Shown in pieces: positions 29,571 through 39,210 of a stretch of DNA of 64,000 nucleotides (its first letter is position 1; each line of letters starts with the position of its first letter). The notes under the pieces were generated by a model. That model had not been told where the DNA came from and did not search any database. It saw nothing but the letters and a program-made list of their open reading frames with translations. A program made the position numbers and the translations under genes. The stretch is from Deinococcus planocerae (lineage in GTDB: Bacteria; Deinococcota; Deinococci; Deinococcales; Deinococcaceae), in contig NZ_PNOR01000006.1 of the NCBI RefSeq assembly GCF_002869765.1, positions 1-64,000 of the forward strand. The letters are read 5' to 3'.

Positions 29571-29604
29571 CCCTCCCTCGGTCACCCGCCGGGGGAGGGT
29601 TTTT
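29571..29604 (+). terminator. Intrinsic terminator after lon
   Basis: CCCTCCC and GGGAGGG pair across a 15-nt loop and are followed by TTTTT, 20 nt after the lon stop. Confidence 0.75.
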
Positions 29605-29681
29605 GGTGCCGTCTCTGCCACGGCTTACGCCCGGTTAACCCTCCAGGGGCTCCCTGCCCGGCAGCGTTTATCCTGTCCCCG

Positions 29682-30209
29682 ATGCCTGCGCCGCTGACGT
29701 TCCTGGTCGCCAGCCCCCACCTGCACGGGTTCTTCGGGGGCGCGGTGATCTTGCTGCTCGAACACGACGAGAAGGGGGCGATGGGGCTGGTCGTCACCTC
29801 ACCGCTGCGGCAGACGGTGCAGGAACTCCTCCCCGACGTGCCCGGGGGGGAGGCGGGGGGCGCGTGGTCGGGCGGCCCGGTGGACCCCACGGTGGGGTGG
29901 TGCCTGTACCGCGATCCCACGAATCTGCCCGGAGAGGTGCGCCTCGCTCCTGGCCTGCTCGTGACGAGCAGCCTCGACGTGTTGCGGGCGGTGATGGCGA
30001 GCGGGCAGACCTTCATGCTGCTCCTGGGCTACGCGGGGTGGGCGGCGGGCCAGCTCACCGAGGAGGCGCGCGAGGGCACCTGGCTGTGGGTCGAGCAGGA
30101 CACCCCCGACCTCCTCTGGAAGGTGCCCACCGAGGAACGCTGGCAGGCCGCCCTCGACCGCCTGGGGGTCAACCCGGAGACGATCATGCCGGGGGGAGCG
30201 CAGGCCTAG
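29682..30209 (+). CDS. YqgE/AlgH family protein
   Basis: The 175-residue protein matches the UPF0301 family. It has FLVASPHLHGFFGGAVILLLEHDEKGAMGLVV at the start, then WSGGPVDP, and LLGYAGWAAGQLTEEAREGTWLWVE, the family centre. The biochemical role is unknown; in Pseudomonas AlgH has been linked to regulation. The ATG at 29682 is 7 nt after TATCCT (29669-29674), so the mRNA is likely leaderless. It ends just before the tRNA-Asn promoter. Confidence 0.92.
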   Translation: MPAPLTFLVASPHLHGFFGGAVILLLEHDEKGAMGLVVTSPLRQTVQELLPDVPGGEAGGAWSGGPVDPTVGWCLYRDPTNLPGEVRLAPGLLVTSSLDVLRAVMASGQTFMLLLGYAGWAAGQLTEEAREGTWLWVEQDTPDLLWKVPTEERWQAALDRLGVNPETIMPGGAQA

Positions 30210-30224
30210 AGACTCCTCCGTCGC

Positions 30225-30254
30225 TTGCAGGATCGGAGGGGGCCGTGCTAGTAT
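30225..30254 (+). promoter_or_regulatory. tRNA-Asn promoter
   Basis: TTGCAG (30225-30230), an 18-bp spacer and TAGTAT (30249-30254) lie 36 nt before the tRNA. Confidence 0.6.
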
Positions 30255-30290
30255 CCCTCTCGCGCCGGAAACGGCTCGCCACCGCGGTAT

Positions 30291-30365
30291 TCGGCAGTAG
30301 CTCAGTGGCAGAGCGTCCGACTGTTAATCGGATGGTCGTAGGTTCGACCCCTACCTGCCGAGCCA
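30291..30365 (+). tRNA. tRNA-Asn (anticodon GTT)
   Basis: TCGGCAG pairs with CTGCCGA in the acceptor arm. The loop CTGTTAA gives GTT. GGTTCGACCCC is the T arm and CCA is encoded at the end. Confidence 0.95.
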
Positions 30366-30374
30366 CAAGAGAAC

Positions 30375-30404
30375 AACCTCGTCGCTGACGGGGTTTTCTT
30401 TTTA
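30375..30404 (+). terminator. Intrinsic terminator after tRNA-Asn
   Basis: AACCTCGTC and GACGGGGTT form a 9-bp stem (one G-U) around GCT, followed by TTCTTTTTATT. Confidence 0.8.
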
Positions 30405-30520
30405 TTGTTCTTGGGGCAGAGGGTGCTTCGCCGCCGTGATCGCGTTCTCCGAAGCTGGGAGACAAGCCTACGATCATGTCTCGTCGCATCAAGTTCACGA
30501 ACCAGGTTCAAAACAAAATA

Positions 30521-30539
30521 TCCCCGTCCAGGACGGGGA
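30521..30539 (-). terminator. Terminator after the Asp-Phe tRNA pair
   Basis: TCCCCGTCC and GGACGGGGA are perfect inverted repeats separated by one base. On the minus strand they are followed by TATTTTGTTTTG, directly beyond tRNA-Phe. Confidence 0.75.
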
Positions 30540-30549
30540 CTTTTGCGTC

Positions 30550-30626
<77 letters not shown>

Positions 30627-30641
30627 TGCCCCAGAAAGGGC

Positions 30642-30720
<79 letters not shown>

Positions 30721-30799
30721 CACGCGCCGCAAAAAGCAGCGGGGTTAAGGATAGCCGCGCCCCCCGGGCTTGTCAACCGGCCCACAGTTGCGCCCCCGC

Positions 30800-31561
30800 C
30801 TAGAAGGGCACGGCCCGCACCCCCTGCACCGGCTCGGGCAACGTGGGGTCGAGCAGGAGTTCGAGGTACTCGCGCTCGGGGAGAGCGTCGATGATGGCGA
30901 AGCCCGCCTCGCGGTCGAGGAGGATGCCGCCGCCAGGCTGGGTGTGGCCGTACACGCCGAAGCTCAGGCCCGCCCGGCGAACGTACTCGGGGGTCTCGCG
31001 AAACCAGCGTTTGGCGCCCGGGTCGGCGTAGAAGAGGTCGTCGTAGTGGGTGTGGGCGGGCAGGGGCGAGACGTGCGCAAAGTGCACGCCCCCCACGCGC
31101 AGTTCGCGGACAAAGCCCTCCATCCAGCCCCGCAACGTCCCGGGCAGGAGCTGACCGCCGTGCGCGGGGTCAAACTCCACGTGGACGAGCCCGCCGCTCG
31201 TGCCCAGGACGAACCGGGGGTCGAGCACCGCGGCGTCGTGGTTGCCGAGCACGATGTGAACGGCCCGGGGGGCGGCCTCCTGGTAGGCCCGCAGCCGCTC
31301 CAGGTGCCTGACCTGCTCGCGCGCCGCGATGAGCAGATGATCCGGGTCGCGCGGGTTGAAGCGGGCCACGCCCGTCAGGCGCTCGTAGTCCCGCAGGCTT
31401 TTGGGATGCACGAGGTCGCCGAGGAGCACCACCTGGTACAGCCCGGCCTGCACCGGGGGCGTCGGGCGAAAGTGCGCGTCCACGCAGCTCGCCGCCCGCA
31501 ACGCCCCCCACAGCCCGTCCCAGTCGGCGTGCACGTCCCCGACTGCGATGAATTTGCGCAC
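30800..31561 (-). CDS. Calcineurin-like metallophosphoesterase
   Basis: The 253-residue protein has the complete phosphoesterase metal set: GDVHADWDG (residues 8-16), VVLLGDLVHP, LGNHD, FAHVSPL and YGHTQPGGG. Such enzymes hydrolyse phosphomonoesters or diesters with two metal ions; family-level substrate ranges from dinucleotides to DNA. The GTG start follows the stop of the DdrA-like gene by 12 nt, so the two form an operon. With that partner, a nucleic-acid substrate is worth considering, but that is inference. Confidence 0.88.
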   Translation of the reverse strand: MRKFIAVGDVHADWDGLWGALRAASCVDAHFRPTPPVQAGLYQVVLLGDLVHPKSLRDYERLTGVARFNPRDPDHLLIAAREQVRHLERLRAYQEAAPRAVHIVLGNHDAAVLDPRFVLGTSGGLVHVEFDPAHGGQLLPGTLRGWMEGFVRELRVGGVHFAHVSPLPAHTHYDDLFYADPGAKRWFRETPEYVRRAGLSFGVYGHTQPGGGILLDREAGFAIIDALPEREYLELLLDPTLPEPVQGVRAVPF

Positions 31562-31573
31562 GCGAAAGCCTCC

Positions 31574-32173
31574 CTAGCCCTTCAAGATCGCCTGGAGTTC
31601 CTTGTAGATGGCGCGGCTTTCTTGCACCGTCTCGCCGTAGCCGCGCAGCAGCACCCGGGTCGCCTCGCCCCCCTTGCCCGCCGCCTTGAGCTGTTCGAGC
31701 AGCTCCTCGATGTGGCGCCGGGCCTTGTCCATCTGGGGATCACGGGGGGGGTCGGGCAGACGCGGCGTGCTCCTGGCGGCGGGCGTCTCTCCCACCTCCG
31801 CGTCGAGGTCGCTCGTGTTCGGGCCGTCCTCCGGGTCGTACTCCACCCACTGCCCCTCCGCCGGGGTGGGCACGCCGAAAAAGCGCGCCGCGTCGGCCAG
31901 GGCGCGGAGCTTGGCGTCGTGGAGGGTGTGGCCGCCGCTCAGCCCCTCGCGGGTGGCTCCTCCGACGGTCAGGCGGGCGCGGACCACGGGCGGCTCGGCG
32001 CTCTCGCAGGCCCACCCGAGGGACCAGCTCTCGTCCACGGGGTCGAGGTGGGGGGCGAGGGCGTCGGGGTCGGGGGCGAGGGTCACGCGGGCCTGGTCGC
32101 CGCGCACCTCGGCCACCGCCCAGGCGGTCAGGGCGGCGCGCAGGGCCTCGCGGATGGAGTGGGGGTCGGCCAT
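31574..32173 (-). CDS. DdrA/Rad52-like protein (divergent)
   Basis: The 199-residue protein starts at ATG 32171-32173. Its middle resembles the single-strand annealing fold of DdrA and Rad52: a Trp-rich strand (ESWSLGWACES), then VVRARLTVGGATREGLSGG, then a helix HDAKLRALADAARFFGVP, then GQWVEYDPEDGP. In DdrA as I recall it, the matching part reads like RLTVLGVSRE, then a lysine/alanine helix ending FGIG, then a WVAW strand. A proline-rich linker (about 130-147) and a C-terminal helical segment follow. A TAGAAT box lies 11 nt upstream. The assignment is by eye and not certain; it is not a close copy of canonical DdrA. Confidence 0.55.
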   Translation of the reverse strand: MADPHSIREALRAALTAWAVAEVRGDQARVTLAPDPDALAPHLDPVDESWSLGWACESAEPPVVRARLTVGGATREGLSGGHTLHDAKLRALADAARFFGVPTPAEGQWVEYDPEDGPNTSDLDAEVGETPAARSTPRLPDPPRDPQMDKARRHIEELLEQLKAAGKGGEATRVLLRGYGETVQESRAIYKELQAILKG

Positions 32174-32365
32174 ATACGCGCCGGATTCTAGCGGCCAGGG
32201 GCGCCGGGAGGGGGGCGAGGTGACATTCGTCAACCCCGACCCCTGACGACCCGCCATGCCGGGGGCGCACCCGACCCCCTTGAATGCAGTGGAACTCTCG
32301 GGTCACGTTGGGATACCGACGAAAGCAGAATTGAGAGCGCATTAGTCCCTGGGCACGCCGAACAC

Positions 32366-33517
32366 CTACCTCTGCCCCCACGCCAACCCCGCCCCCGCCA
32401 GCAGCACGAGCGCCGAGACGCCCAGCCCGGCGCGCCGGCCCCCCACCCCGTCCGACAGCGCCCCCGTAAGCAGCGGCCCGAGGGTCTGCCCGGCGGCGAA
32501 GATCACCGTGAAGGCGGCGATGCCCCGGCCCCAGGCGGGCTCGGGCAGGCTGCGCCGCGCGAGGATGGTGGTGAAGGTGACGACGGCGAGGAAACTCCCG
32601 CCGAACAGCAGCCCCGACAGCAGCAGCGCCGCGGGGTGGGTGGAGAGCAGCGGCAACGTGGCCCCGACGGCGAGCGTGAACATCTGCGCACTCATCGCCC
32701 GCGCGCCGGGAAGGTGCGTAGCAGGCCGCTGCCAGAAGAGGGCGCTGAAGATGACCGCCAGCCCCAGCACCGCCCAGAAGGGGGTAATCAGCCCGCCCGC
32801 CCCGCTCAATCGCAGGAAGGCGACGATAAAGGTGATATACGCGATGTACCCGACCCCGAAACAGGCGTAGGCGGCAAAAGCCCGGGTCAGCGGCGCGAGG
32901 GAGGCGCGACCCGTTCCCGCCACACTCGCTCCCCGGTCGGGCAGACGGGCCAGGGCGGGAAGGGTGGCCCCGAGGGCGAGGAGAGACGCGCCGCCCAGGA
33001 CCGCCCACGCTCCCCGCCACCCGTGGTTCAGGAGGGGCGGCAGCAGGAGGGCTGACGCGAGGATGCCCACCCCCGCCCCGCCGTAGAACACGCCGAGCAG
33101 CAGGGCACTCCTGGAGGGGTGGGCGCGGGCGGCCAGCGAGGCGAGCGCCCCGCCCGTCACGAACACGTAGGCGCCGCCGAGCCCCGCCAGAAAACGCAGG
33201 GCGAGCAGGGCCGGAGCCCACCCCGTCCCCGCGCAGGCGAGCAGGGCGAGGGCGGTGAGGCCCATCCCGAGCGCGAAGACCCGCCGCAGACCCAGCCGCG
33301 CCGCGACCCCGGTGGCCGTCAGCGCCCCGGCCAGGTACCCGACCGCGTTCGCCGCGTTCATCGCCCCCGCCAGGGTGAAGGACCAGCCCAGGTCCGCGCG
33401 CATGGCGGGCAGGATCAGGGCGTAGGCGAAGCGGGCGAAGCCGAGGGCCACCGCGCCCCCCAGGGAGAGGAGGGCCATCCTCCACAGCGCTTGAGGGAGG
33501 GACTCGGAGGGGGTCAA
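32366..33517 (-). CDS. YbfB/YjiJ-type MFS transporter
   Basis: The 383-residue protein has twelve predicted membrane helices. The first includes LGFARFAYALILPAMRADLGWSFTLAGAMNAANAVGYLAGAL, the signature of the YbfB/YjiJ branch of the major facilitator superfamily, and GLRRVF marks the loop between helices 2 and 3. The substrate is unknown. It starts with TTG overlapping the P450 stop (TTGA), so the two are co-expressed, and export of a P450 product is a reasonable idea. The gap of 192 nt between this gene and the DdrA-like gene contains no recognisable gene. Confidence 0.85.
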   Translation of the reverse strand: MTPSESLPQALWRMALLSLGGAVALGFARFAYALILPAMRADLGWSFTLAGAMNAANAVGYLAGALTATGVAARLGLRRVFALGMGLTALALLACAGTGWAPALLALRFLAGLGGAYVFVTGGALASLAARAHPSRSALLLGVFYGGAGVGILASALLLPPLLNHGWRGAWAVLGGASLLALGATLPALARLPDRGASVAGTGRASLAPLTRAFAAYACFGVGYIAYITFIVAFLRLSGAGGLITPFWAVLGLAVIFSALFWQRPATHLPGARAMSAQMFTLAVGATLPLLSTHPAALLLSGLLFGGSFLAVVTFTTILARRSLPEPAWGRGIAAFTVIFAAGQTLGPLLTGALSDGVGGRRAGLGVSALVLLAGAGLAWGQR

Positions 33518-34731
33518 CGGAGGCTCAGGCGCAGTTCCTGTAAGCCGCGCAGGGTGAAGTTCGGGCGGTAGGCGAGCGGTTGCTCCGGCACCCGGTAGTC
33601 CGGAAAGCGGGTCAGCAGCCGGGTCAGGAAGACGCTCCCCTCCAGCCGCGCGAGGCTCGCCCCCAAGCAGTAGTGCGCCCCCGCCGCGAAACCCAGGTGG
33701 TGGCGGGCATTCTCGCGGGCAAGGTCGAGGGCGTGCGGGTCATCGAAGACGCGCGGGTCGCGGTTGGCCCCGGCGAGGCTGACGCTGAGGAACGTCCCCG
33801 CCGGAAGTTCGACCTCCCCGAGCGTCAGCGGGTGGAGGGCCACCCGCCCCGTCCCCTGCACCGGGGAGAGGAAACGTAGCAGTTCCTCGACCGCGTTGCC
33901 CGCGCGCTCCGCCGGGTTCTCGGCCAGCCACGCCCGCTGATCCGGGGACTCGTGCAGGGCGTGGAGGCTCCCCGAGATCAGGTTGCTCGTCGTCTCGTGC
34001 CCGGCGACGAGGAGGAGAACGGCGTTGGCGAGGAGTTCTTCCCCGCTCAGCCGCCCCCCCTCGTTCCCGGCGGCGGCGAGGGCGGAGAGGAGGCCGGGTT
34101 GGGGCTTGGCGCGCAGGTCGTCCGCCAGGGTGCGGAAGTAGGAGCGCATCGCCCGCGCGTCGGCCTCCACCTGCGCCCAGCGTTCCGGCGTCACGTCCAG
34201 CCCGCCGATCAGGTCCGCCACGGAGGCCGACCACCCGCGGAAGCGCTCGGCGTCCGCACCGCTCAGGCCCAGCATCCGCACGATCACGGTGACGGGCAGG
34301 GGCACGGCGAGGGCGGCCACCCCGTCGGCCTCCCCCTGCCGGGCCGCCTCGTCCAGCAGTTCGTCCGTCAGCGACCCGATGAACTCGCGGCTCTCCTCCA
34401 GCACGCGCGGGGTGAAGGCCCGCTGAGCCAGCGAGCGCAGGCGGGTGTGACTCGGCCCGTCGTGGAAGAGCATCATCGGGGCCATCACGGCGTGGCTTTC
34501 GCTCGCCCGGAAGGCGTCGCCGCCCTCGTACTTGGTGGTGCGGACATGGGGGCTTTTCAGGGCCGCCGAAACCGACGCGTGGCCGGTCAGGAGCGCGAGA
34601 CCCATCTGGGGGTCGTAGAGCACGGGCGAGACCTCGCGCGCCCGGTCGAGGAAGGCGGGCGGGTCGGCGAGGTGGCCGCCCTGCCAGAAGGCTTCGAGAA
34701 TCGCCGCCCGGTCGGGGGAAGAGGTGGGCAT
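33514..34731 (-). CDS. Cytochrome P450
   Basis: The 405-residue soluble bacterial P450 has the I-helix oxygen motif LLVAGHETTSNL, the K-helix EELLR (ExxR) and the heme loop HLGFAAGAHYCLGASLARLE with the cysteine thiolate. It resembles the CYP class that uses separate ferredoxins. The ATG at 34729-34731 has a TAGCCT box 6 nt upstream, so a leaderless mRNA is likely. An MFS transporter follows with overlapping stop/start. No ferredoxin is next to it; the Rieske protein at 10632 is not a typical partner. Confidence 0.95.
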   Translation of the reverse strand: MPTSSPDRAAILEAFWQGGHLADPPAFLDRAREVSPVLYDPQMGLALLTGHASVSAALKSPHVRTTKYEGGDAFRASESHAVMAPMMLFHDGPSHTRLRSLAQRAFTPRVLEESREFIGSLTDELLDEAARQGEADGVAALAVPLPVTVIVRMLGLSGADAERFRGWSASVADLIGGLDVTPERWAQVEADARAMRSYFRTLADDLRAKPQPGLLSALAAAGNEGGRLSGEELLANAVLLLVAGHETTSNLISGSLHALHESPDQRAWLAENPAERAGNAVEELLRFLSPVQGTGRVALHPLTLGEVELPAGTFLSVSLAGANRDPRVFDDPHALDLARENARHHLGFAAGAHYCLGASLARLEGSVFLTRLLTRFPDYRVPEQPLAYRPNFTLRGLQELRLSLR

Positions 34732-34774
34732 GCCGACAGGCTACCCCCCGGCGCCCCTGCTAGCCTGCCCGCAT

Positions 34775-35356
34775 GTGGCGGTGTCGGCGGGGAGCGGGAG
34801 CTTGAGGCTGGTCGTGGGCGTGAGCGGCGGGAGCGGCATTCCCTACGCCCTCTCCATCCTGCGCGCCCTGCACGAGTTGGGGGCCGAGACCCACCTGATC
34901 GTGAGCAGCGGCGCCAAACGGGTGATGACGGCGGAGGGCGGGCCGGGCCTCGCCGACCTCACCGCCCTGGCGAGCGTCACCCACGAGGACCGCGACCTCG
35001 CGGCGAGCGTGGCGAGCGGGAGTTACCGCACGGACGGGATGCTGGTCGTGCCGTGCTCCGCCGGAACGCTGGCGAAGGTCGCGCACGGCTTTGCCGACAA
35101 CCTGCTCTCGCGGGCCGCCCACGTCACCCTCAAGGAGCGCCGCCGCCTCGTCCTCGTCGTGCGCGAGGACCCGCTGCCGCGCCCGATGCTGGAGAACATG
35201 CTGCGGGTCTTCGACGCGGGGGCCACCGTCATGACGGCCAGCCCCGGCTTCTACCACGCGCCGGAGAGCGTGGACGACCTCCTGCACTTCGTCACCGCGC
35301 GGGTGCTCGACCAGTTCGGGCTCGACGTGCCGAAGTTCAGGCGATGGCGCGAGTGA
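34775..35356 (+). CDS. ubiX: Flavin prenyltransferase UbiX
   Basis: The 193-residue enzyme prenylates FMN to give the cofactor of UbiD-type decarboxylases. The flavin loop is VVGVSGGSGIPYALSILRAL, and the core VVPCSAGTLAKVAHGFADNLLSRAAHVTLKERRRLVLVVREDPLP is diagnostic. I chose GTG 34775 because TAGCCT lies 8 nt upstream; an ATG two bases earlier is out of frame. Deinococcus makes menaquinone by the futalosine route, where a UbiD-like decarboxylation step would need this cofactor. ispD overlaps its end. Confidence 0.93.
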   Translation: MAVSAGSGSLRLVVGVSGGSGIPYALSILRALHELGAETHLIVSSGAKRVMTAEGGPGLADLTALASVTHEDRDLAASVASGSYRTDGMLVVPCSAGTLAKVAHGFADNLLSRAAHVTLKERRRLVLVVREDPLPRPMLENMLRVFDAGATVMTASPGFYHAPESVDDLLHFVTARVLDQFGLDVPKFRRWRE

Positions 35357-36024
35357 GGACGGGAAGCGTCGCCGCCCTCCTCCCCGCCGCCGGGTCGGGC
35401 ACCCGCCTGGGCCGGGGGCCGAAAGCCTTCGTGGAGGTGGCGGGTGCGAGCCTGCTCGCGCGCAGCGTCGCCTGCCTCGCGCCCCTGGTGGACGAGGTGA
35501 TCGTGGCGCTCCCGGAGGGGCTGGCCTTGCCCGGAGGTCTCCCCGCCCGCGCGGTCCCCGGCGGCCCCACCCGGCAGGAGAGCGTGCGGCGGCTGCTGGA
35601 GGCCACGGGCGCCGGGGTCGTCCTCGTCCACGACGCGGCGCGGCCCTTCCTCCCCTCGCGGGTGGTCCGCGAGGTGGCCGCCGCCGCGCGGGAGGTCGGT
35701 GCGGCGACGGCGGCCCTGCCGGTCGCGGACACCCTCGTGCGGGCGGGTGAAGGGGGCGGCTGGGGCGGCCTCGTCCCCCGCGAGGGGCTGTGGGCGGTGC
35801 AGACGCCGCAGGGTTTCCGGCGGGACACGCTCGCCCACGCGCACGAGAGAGCCCTGGCCGAGGGCTTCACCGCCACCGACGACGCGGGGCTGGTCGCGCG
35901 GCTGGGGGGCGAGGTCGCGCTCGTGCCGGGGGACGCGCGGCTGTTCAAGGTCACCACGCCCGGGGACCTCGCCCTGGCCCACGCGGTCGCGTTGCTGTGG
36001 GATGCTGGGGGGGATGACGCCTGA
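35344..36024 (+). CDS. ispD: 2-C-methyl-D-erythritol 4-phosphate cytidylyltransferase
   Basis: The 226-residue protein is the third enzyme of the MEP pathway. It has the nucleotide loop LLPAAGSGTRLGRGPKAFVEV, then GGPTRQESVRR, VLVHDAARPFL, WAVQTPQGFRRDTL and KVTTPGDLALA. The ATG at 35344 overlaps ubiX by 13 nt; a GTG at 35353 that overlaps by four bases is equally possible. Its end overlaps ispE by 11 nt, so ubiX-ispD-ispE is one tight isoprenoid operon. Confidence 0.95.
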   Translation: MARVRTGSVAALLPAAGSGTRLGRGPKAFVEVAGASLLARSVACLAPLVDEVIVALPEGLALPGGLPARAVPGGPTRQESVRRLLEATGAGVVLVHDAARPFLPSRVVREVAAAAREVGAATAALPVADTLVRAGEGGGWGGLVPREGLWAVQTPQGFRRDTLAHAHERALAEGFTATDDAGLVARLGGEVALVPGDARLFKVTTPGDLALAHAVALLWDAGGDDA

Positions 36025-36889
36025 GCCCGAGGCCGCCGTGCCCCCCGTCTCCCCCACGCCGCATACGTACTTTGCGCCCGCCAAGGTGAACCTCGGCCTG
36101 AGCGTGCGTGACCAGCGCGCGGACGGCTACCACGAGCTGCACTCCATCATGGTGCCCCTGGCGGTCGGCGACGACCTGGAGATCGGCCCCGCCGAGACCC
36201 TGACCCTGCGGGTGGAGGGGGCCCCGGGCCTTCCCGCCGACGAGCGCAATCTGGTCTACCGGGCGGCGCGGGCGTACCTGGACGCGGCGGGGGGGGCGGG
36301 CGGCGCGCAAATCACCCTCCACAAGCGGCTGCCCCTCGCGTCGGGGCTCGGCGGCGGCAGCAGCGACGCGGCGACGACCCTGATGGCGCTGGCGCGGCTC
36401 TACCCCTCGGGCGTGAACCTCCCGGCGCTGGCCCGGTCGCTCGGCGCGGACGTGCCCTTCTTCCTGCTGGGCCGCGCCGCGATCAGCCAGGGAACCGGCG
36501 AGGTGCTGACCCCGCTGCCGGTGCCGCACGTGCCGCTCGTGCTCGTGAATCCCGGCGTGGAGGTCAGCGCGCGGGACGCCTACGCCTGGCTCGACGAGGA
36601 GGAGGACTACACCCCCGAACTCGACGTGGAGGGCATCCTGGCGGCCCTCACGGGCGGGCGGGCGGTGCCCTACCTCAACGCCCTGCAAGGTCCGGTCGCC
36701 GCCCGCCACGCCCCCGTCCGCGAGGCACTCGCCGCCCTCTCGGGGGTGGGCCTGCGCTCTCCGCTGATGAGCGGCAGCGGCGCGACCTGCTTTGCCCTGG
36801 CAGAGGGGGACGATCAGGCGCACGACGCGGCGGCCTTCCTGCGGGCGCGGCACCCCGGGTGGTGGGTGCAGGCGACGCGGACGCTGTAG
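36014..36889 (+). CDS. ispE: 4-diphosphocytidyl-2-C-methyl-D-erythritol kinase
   Basis: The 291-residue GHMP-family kinase phosphorylates CDP-ME in the MEP pathway. It opens with YFAPAKVNLGLSVRDQRADGYHELHSIM. The ATP loop is PLASGLGGGSSDAATTLMAL, and SPLMSGSGATCFAL is the third GHMP motif. An N-terminal extension of about 17 residues (EPEAAVPPVSPTP) is not usual. The start overlaps ispD. The 86 nt downstream to the convergent small gene contain inverted repeats but no clear U-run. Confidence 0.95.
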   Translation: MTPEPEAAVPPVSPTPHTYFAPAKVNLGLSVRDQRADGYHELHSIMVPLAVGDDLEIGPAETLTLRVEGAPGLPADERNLVYRAARAYLDAAGGAGGAQITLHKRLPLASGLGGGSSDAATTLMALARLYPSGVNLPALARSLGADVPFFLLGRAAISQGTGEVLTPLPVPHVPLVLVNPGVEVSARDAYAWLDEEEDYTPELDVEGILAALTGGRAVPYLNALQGPVAARHAPVREALAALSGVGLRSPLMSGSGATCFALAEGDDQAHDAAAFLRARHPGWWVQATRTL

Positions 36890-36975
36890 GAGGCAGGCGG
36901 GCGACCCGGAAGACCGCCCGCGTTCCGGAGGCCAACACGGCCCCGGTGGCGGACGGTCTGCGCGCCCTAGGTCCC

Positions 36976-37125
36976 TCAGGCGTCGGCCAGCCTGCGGAAC
37001 AGCTCGTCGTACTCGTCGAGGATGCAGTCGCGGCCCTGGGCGAAGCGGACCCGGCGTTCCAGGCTCCCGGCATAAGCGTCGTCCTGGGCCGGAGGGGTGA
37101 GAGCGGCGGCGCCCCGATCCTCCAC
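36976..37125 (-). CDS. Small hypothetical protein after the prolyl isomerase
   Basis: A 49-residue frame starting with GTG at 37123-37125, with AGGGAGG 6 nt before it. After an alanine/proline-rich start it reads [35 protein letters not shown], a charged amphipathic helix pair typical of a real small protein. It begins 41 nt after the isomerase stop on the same strand, so it may be co-transcribed. Other starts are possible. No family recognised. Confidence 0.5.
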   Translation of the reverse strand: MEDRGAAALTPPAQDDAYAGSLERRVRFAQGRDCILDEYDELFRRLADA

Positions 37126-37166
37126 CTCGGCCTCCCTGCTGCCGCGCTCCTTCAGCTCCCCGGCGC

Positions 37167-38009
<843 letters not shown>

Positions 38010-38084
38010 GGGGGCAGTCTAGAGCGTTTGGGTGAGGAACGCCGGACGCGGCCCGGGGGCGGGGTCATCTCCTACACTGGGCGG

Positions 38085-38714
<630 letters not shown>

Positions 38715-39113
38715 CCCGGACGCCCAGCGCCCCGGGGAGACGGGCACGACCCGTAGCCGGAAGGTCACGGTGCCGACCCGCCCCACCGCCTCGCCGTCCA
38801 GCGGCAGGCGCACGAGTAGGTCGCGCTCCGGGTCGGTGAGCTGCACGAGCAGGGGCGCGGCGGGGGGCAGCGTCAGCGAGGCGGTGCCGTCCGCGCCGCT
38901 GCGGGCGAGCAGGGGACGGCCCGGCAGGGGCAGCGGACGCCCCCCCACGCCCCGCCCGAAGAGCTGCATCAGCACCCCCGGGCGGGGCCCCCCCGCGTCG
39001 CTCGCGGTGAGGACGACGCGGACCTGGGGTGCGGGGAGGGGCGGCTCGCCGGGCGGCTGGGGCGGCGGGACGACACTCAGCAGCAGCGCGGCCAGCAGGG
39101 CGGGGAGGGTCAA
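38715..39113 (-). CDS. Putative exported protein; 3' end runs antisense into cmk
   Basis: A TTG at 39111-39113 with AAAGGAG upstream opens a frame with a signal peptide (TLPALLAALLLSVVPP). A beta-rich domain follows: VRVVLTASDAGGPRPGVLMQLFG, then DGTASLTLPPAAPLLVQL, then VGTVTFRLRVVPVSP. This looks like an Ig-like or carboxypeptidase-regulatory fold. No stop occurs before cmk in this or either neighbouring frame; in this frame the first stop is at 38019. I give only the part that looks coding. It is third in the operon after the subtilase, 97 nt away with hairpins between. Either the 3' end overlaps cmk or it has been lost. Confidence 0.5.
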
Positions 39114-39210
39114 GGGCGGGCTCCTTTCCGAAAGGGCGAAGGCGGGGGACTTCGAGGATGATCCCCCCGCCCCCCGCCCCCTGTTGTCGCTCGTCAGGCT
39201 GGTCGCCCGT

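Noticed and set aside
32174..32400. A radiation/desiccation response motif (RDRM) near the DdrA-like gene
   Set aside because: No TTATG...CATAA-like 17-bp palindrome could be found in the leader.
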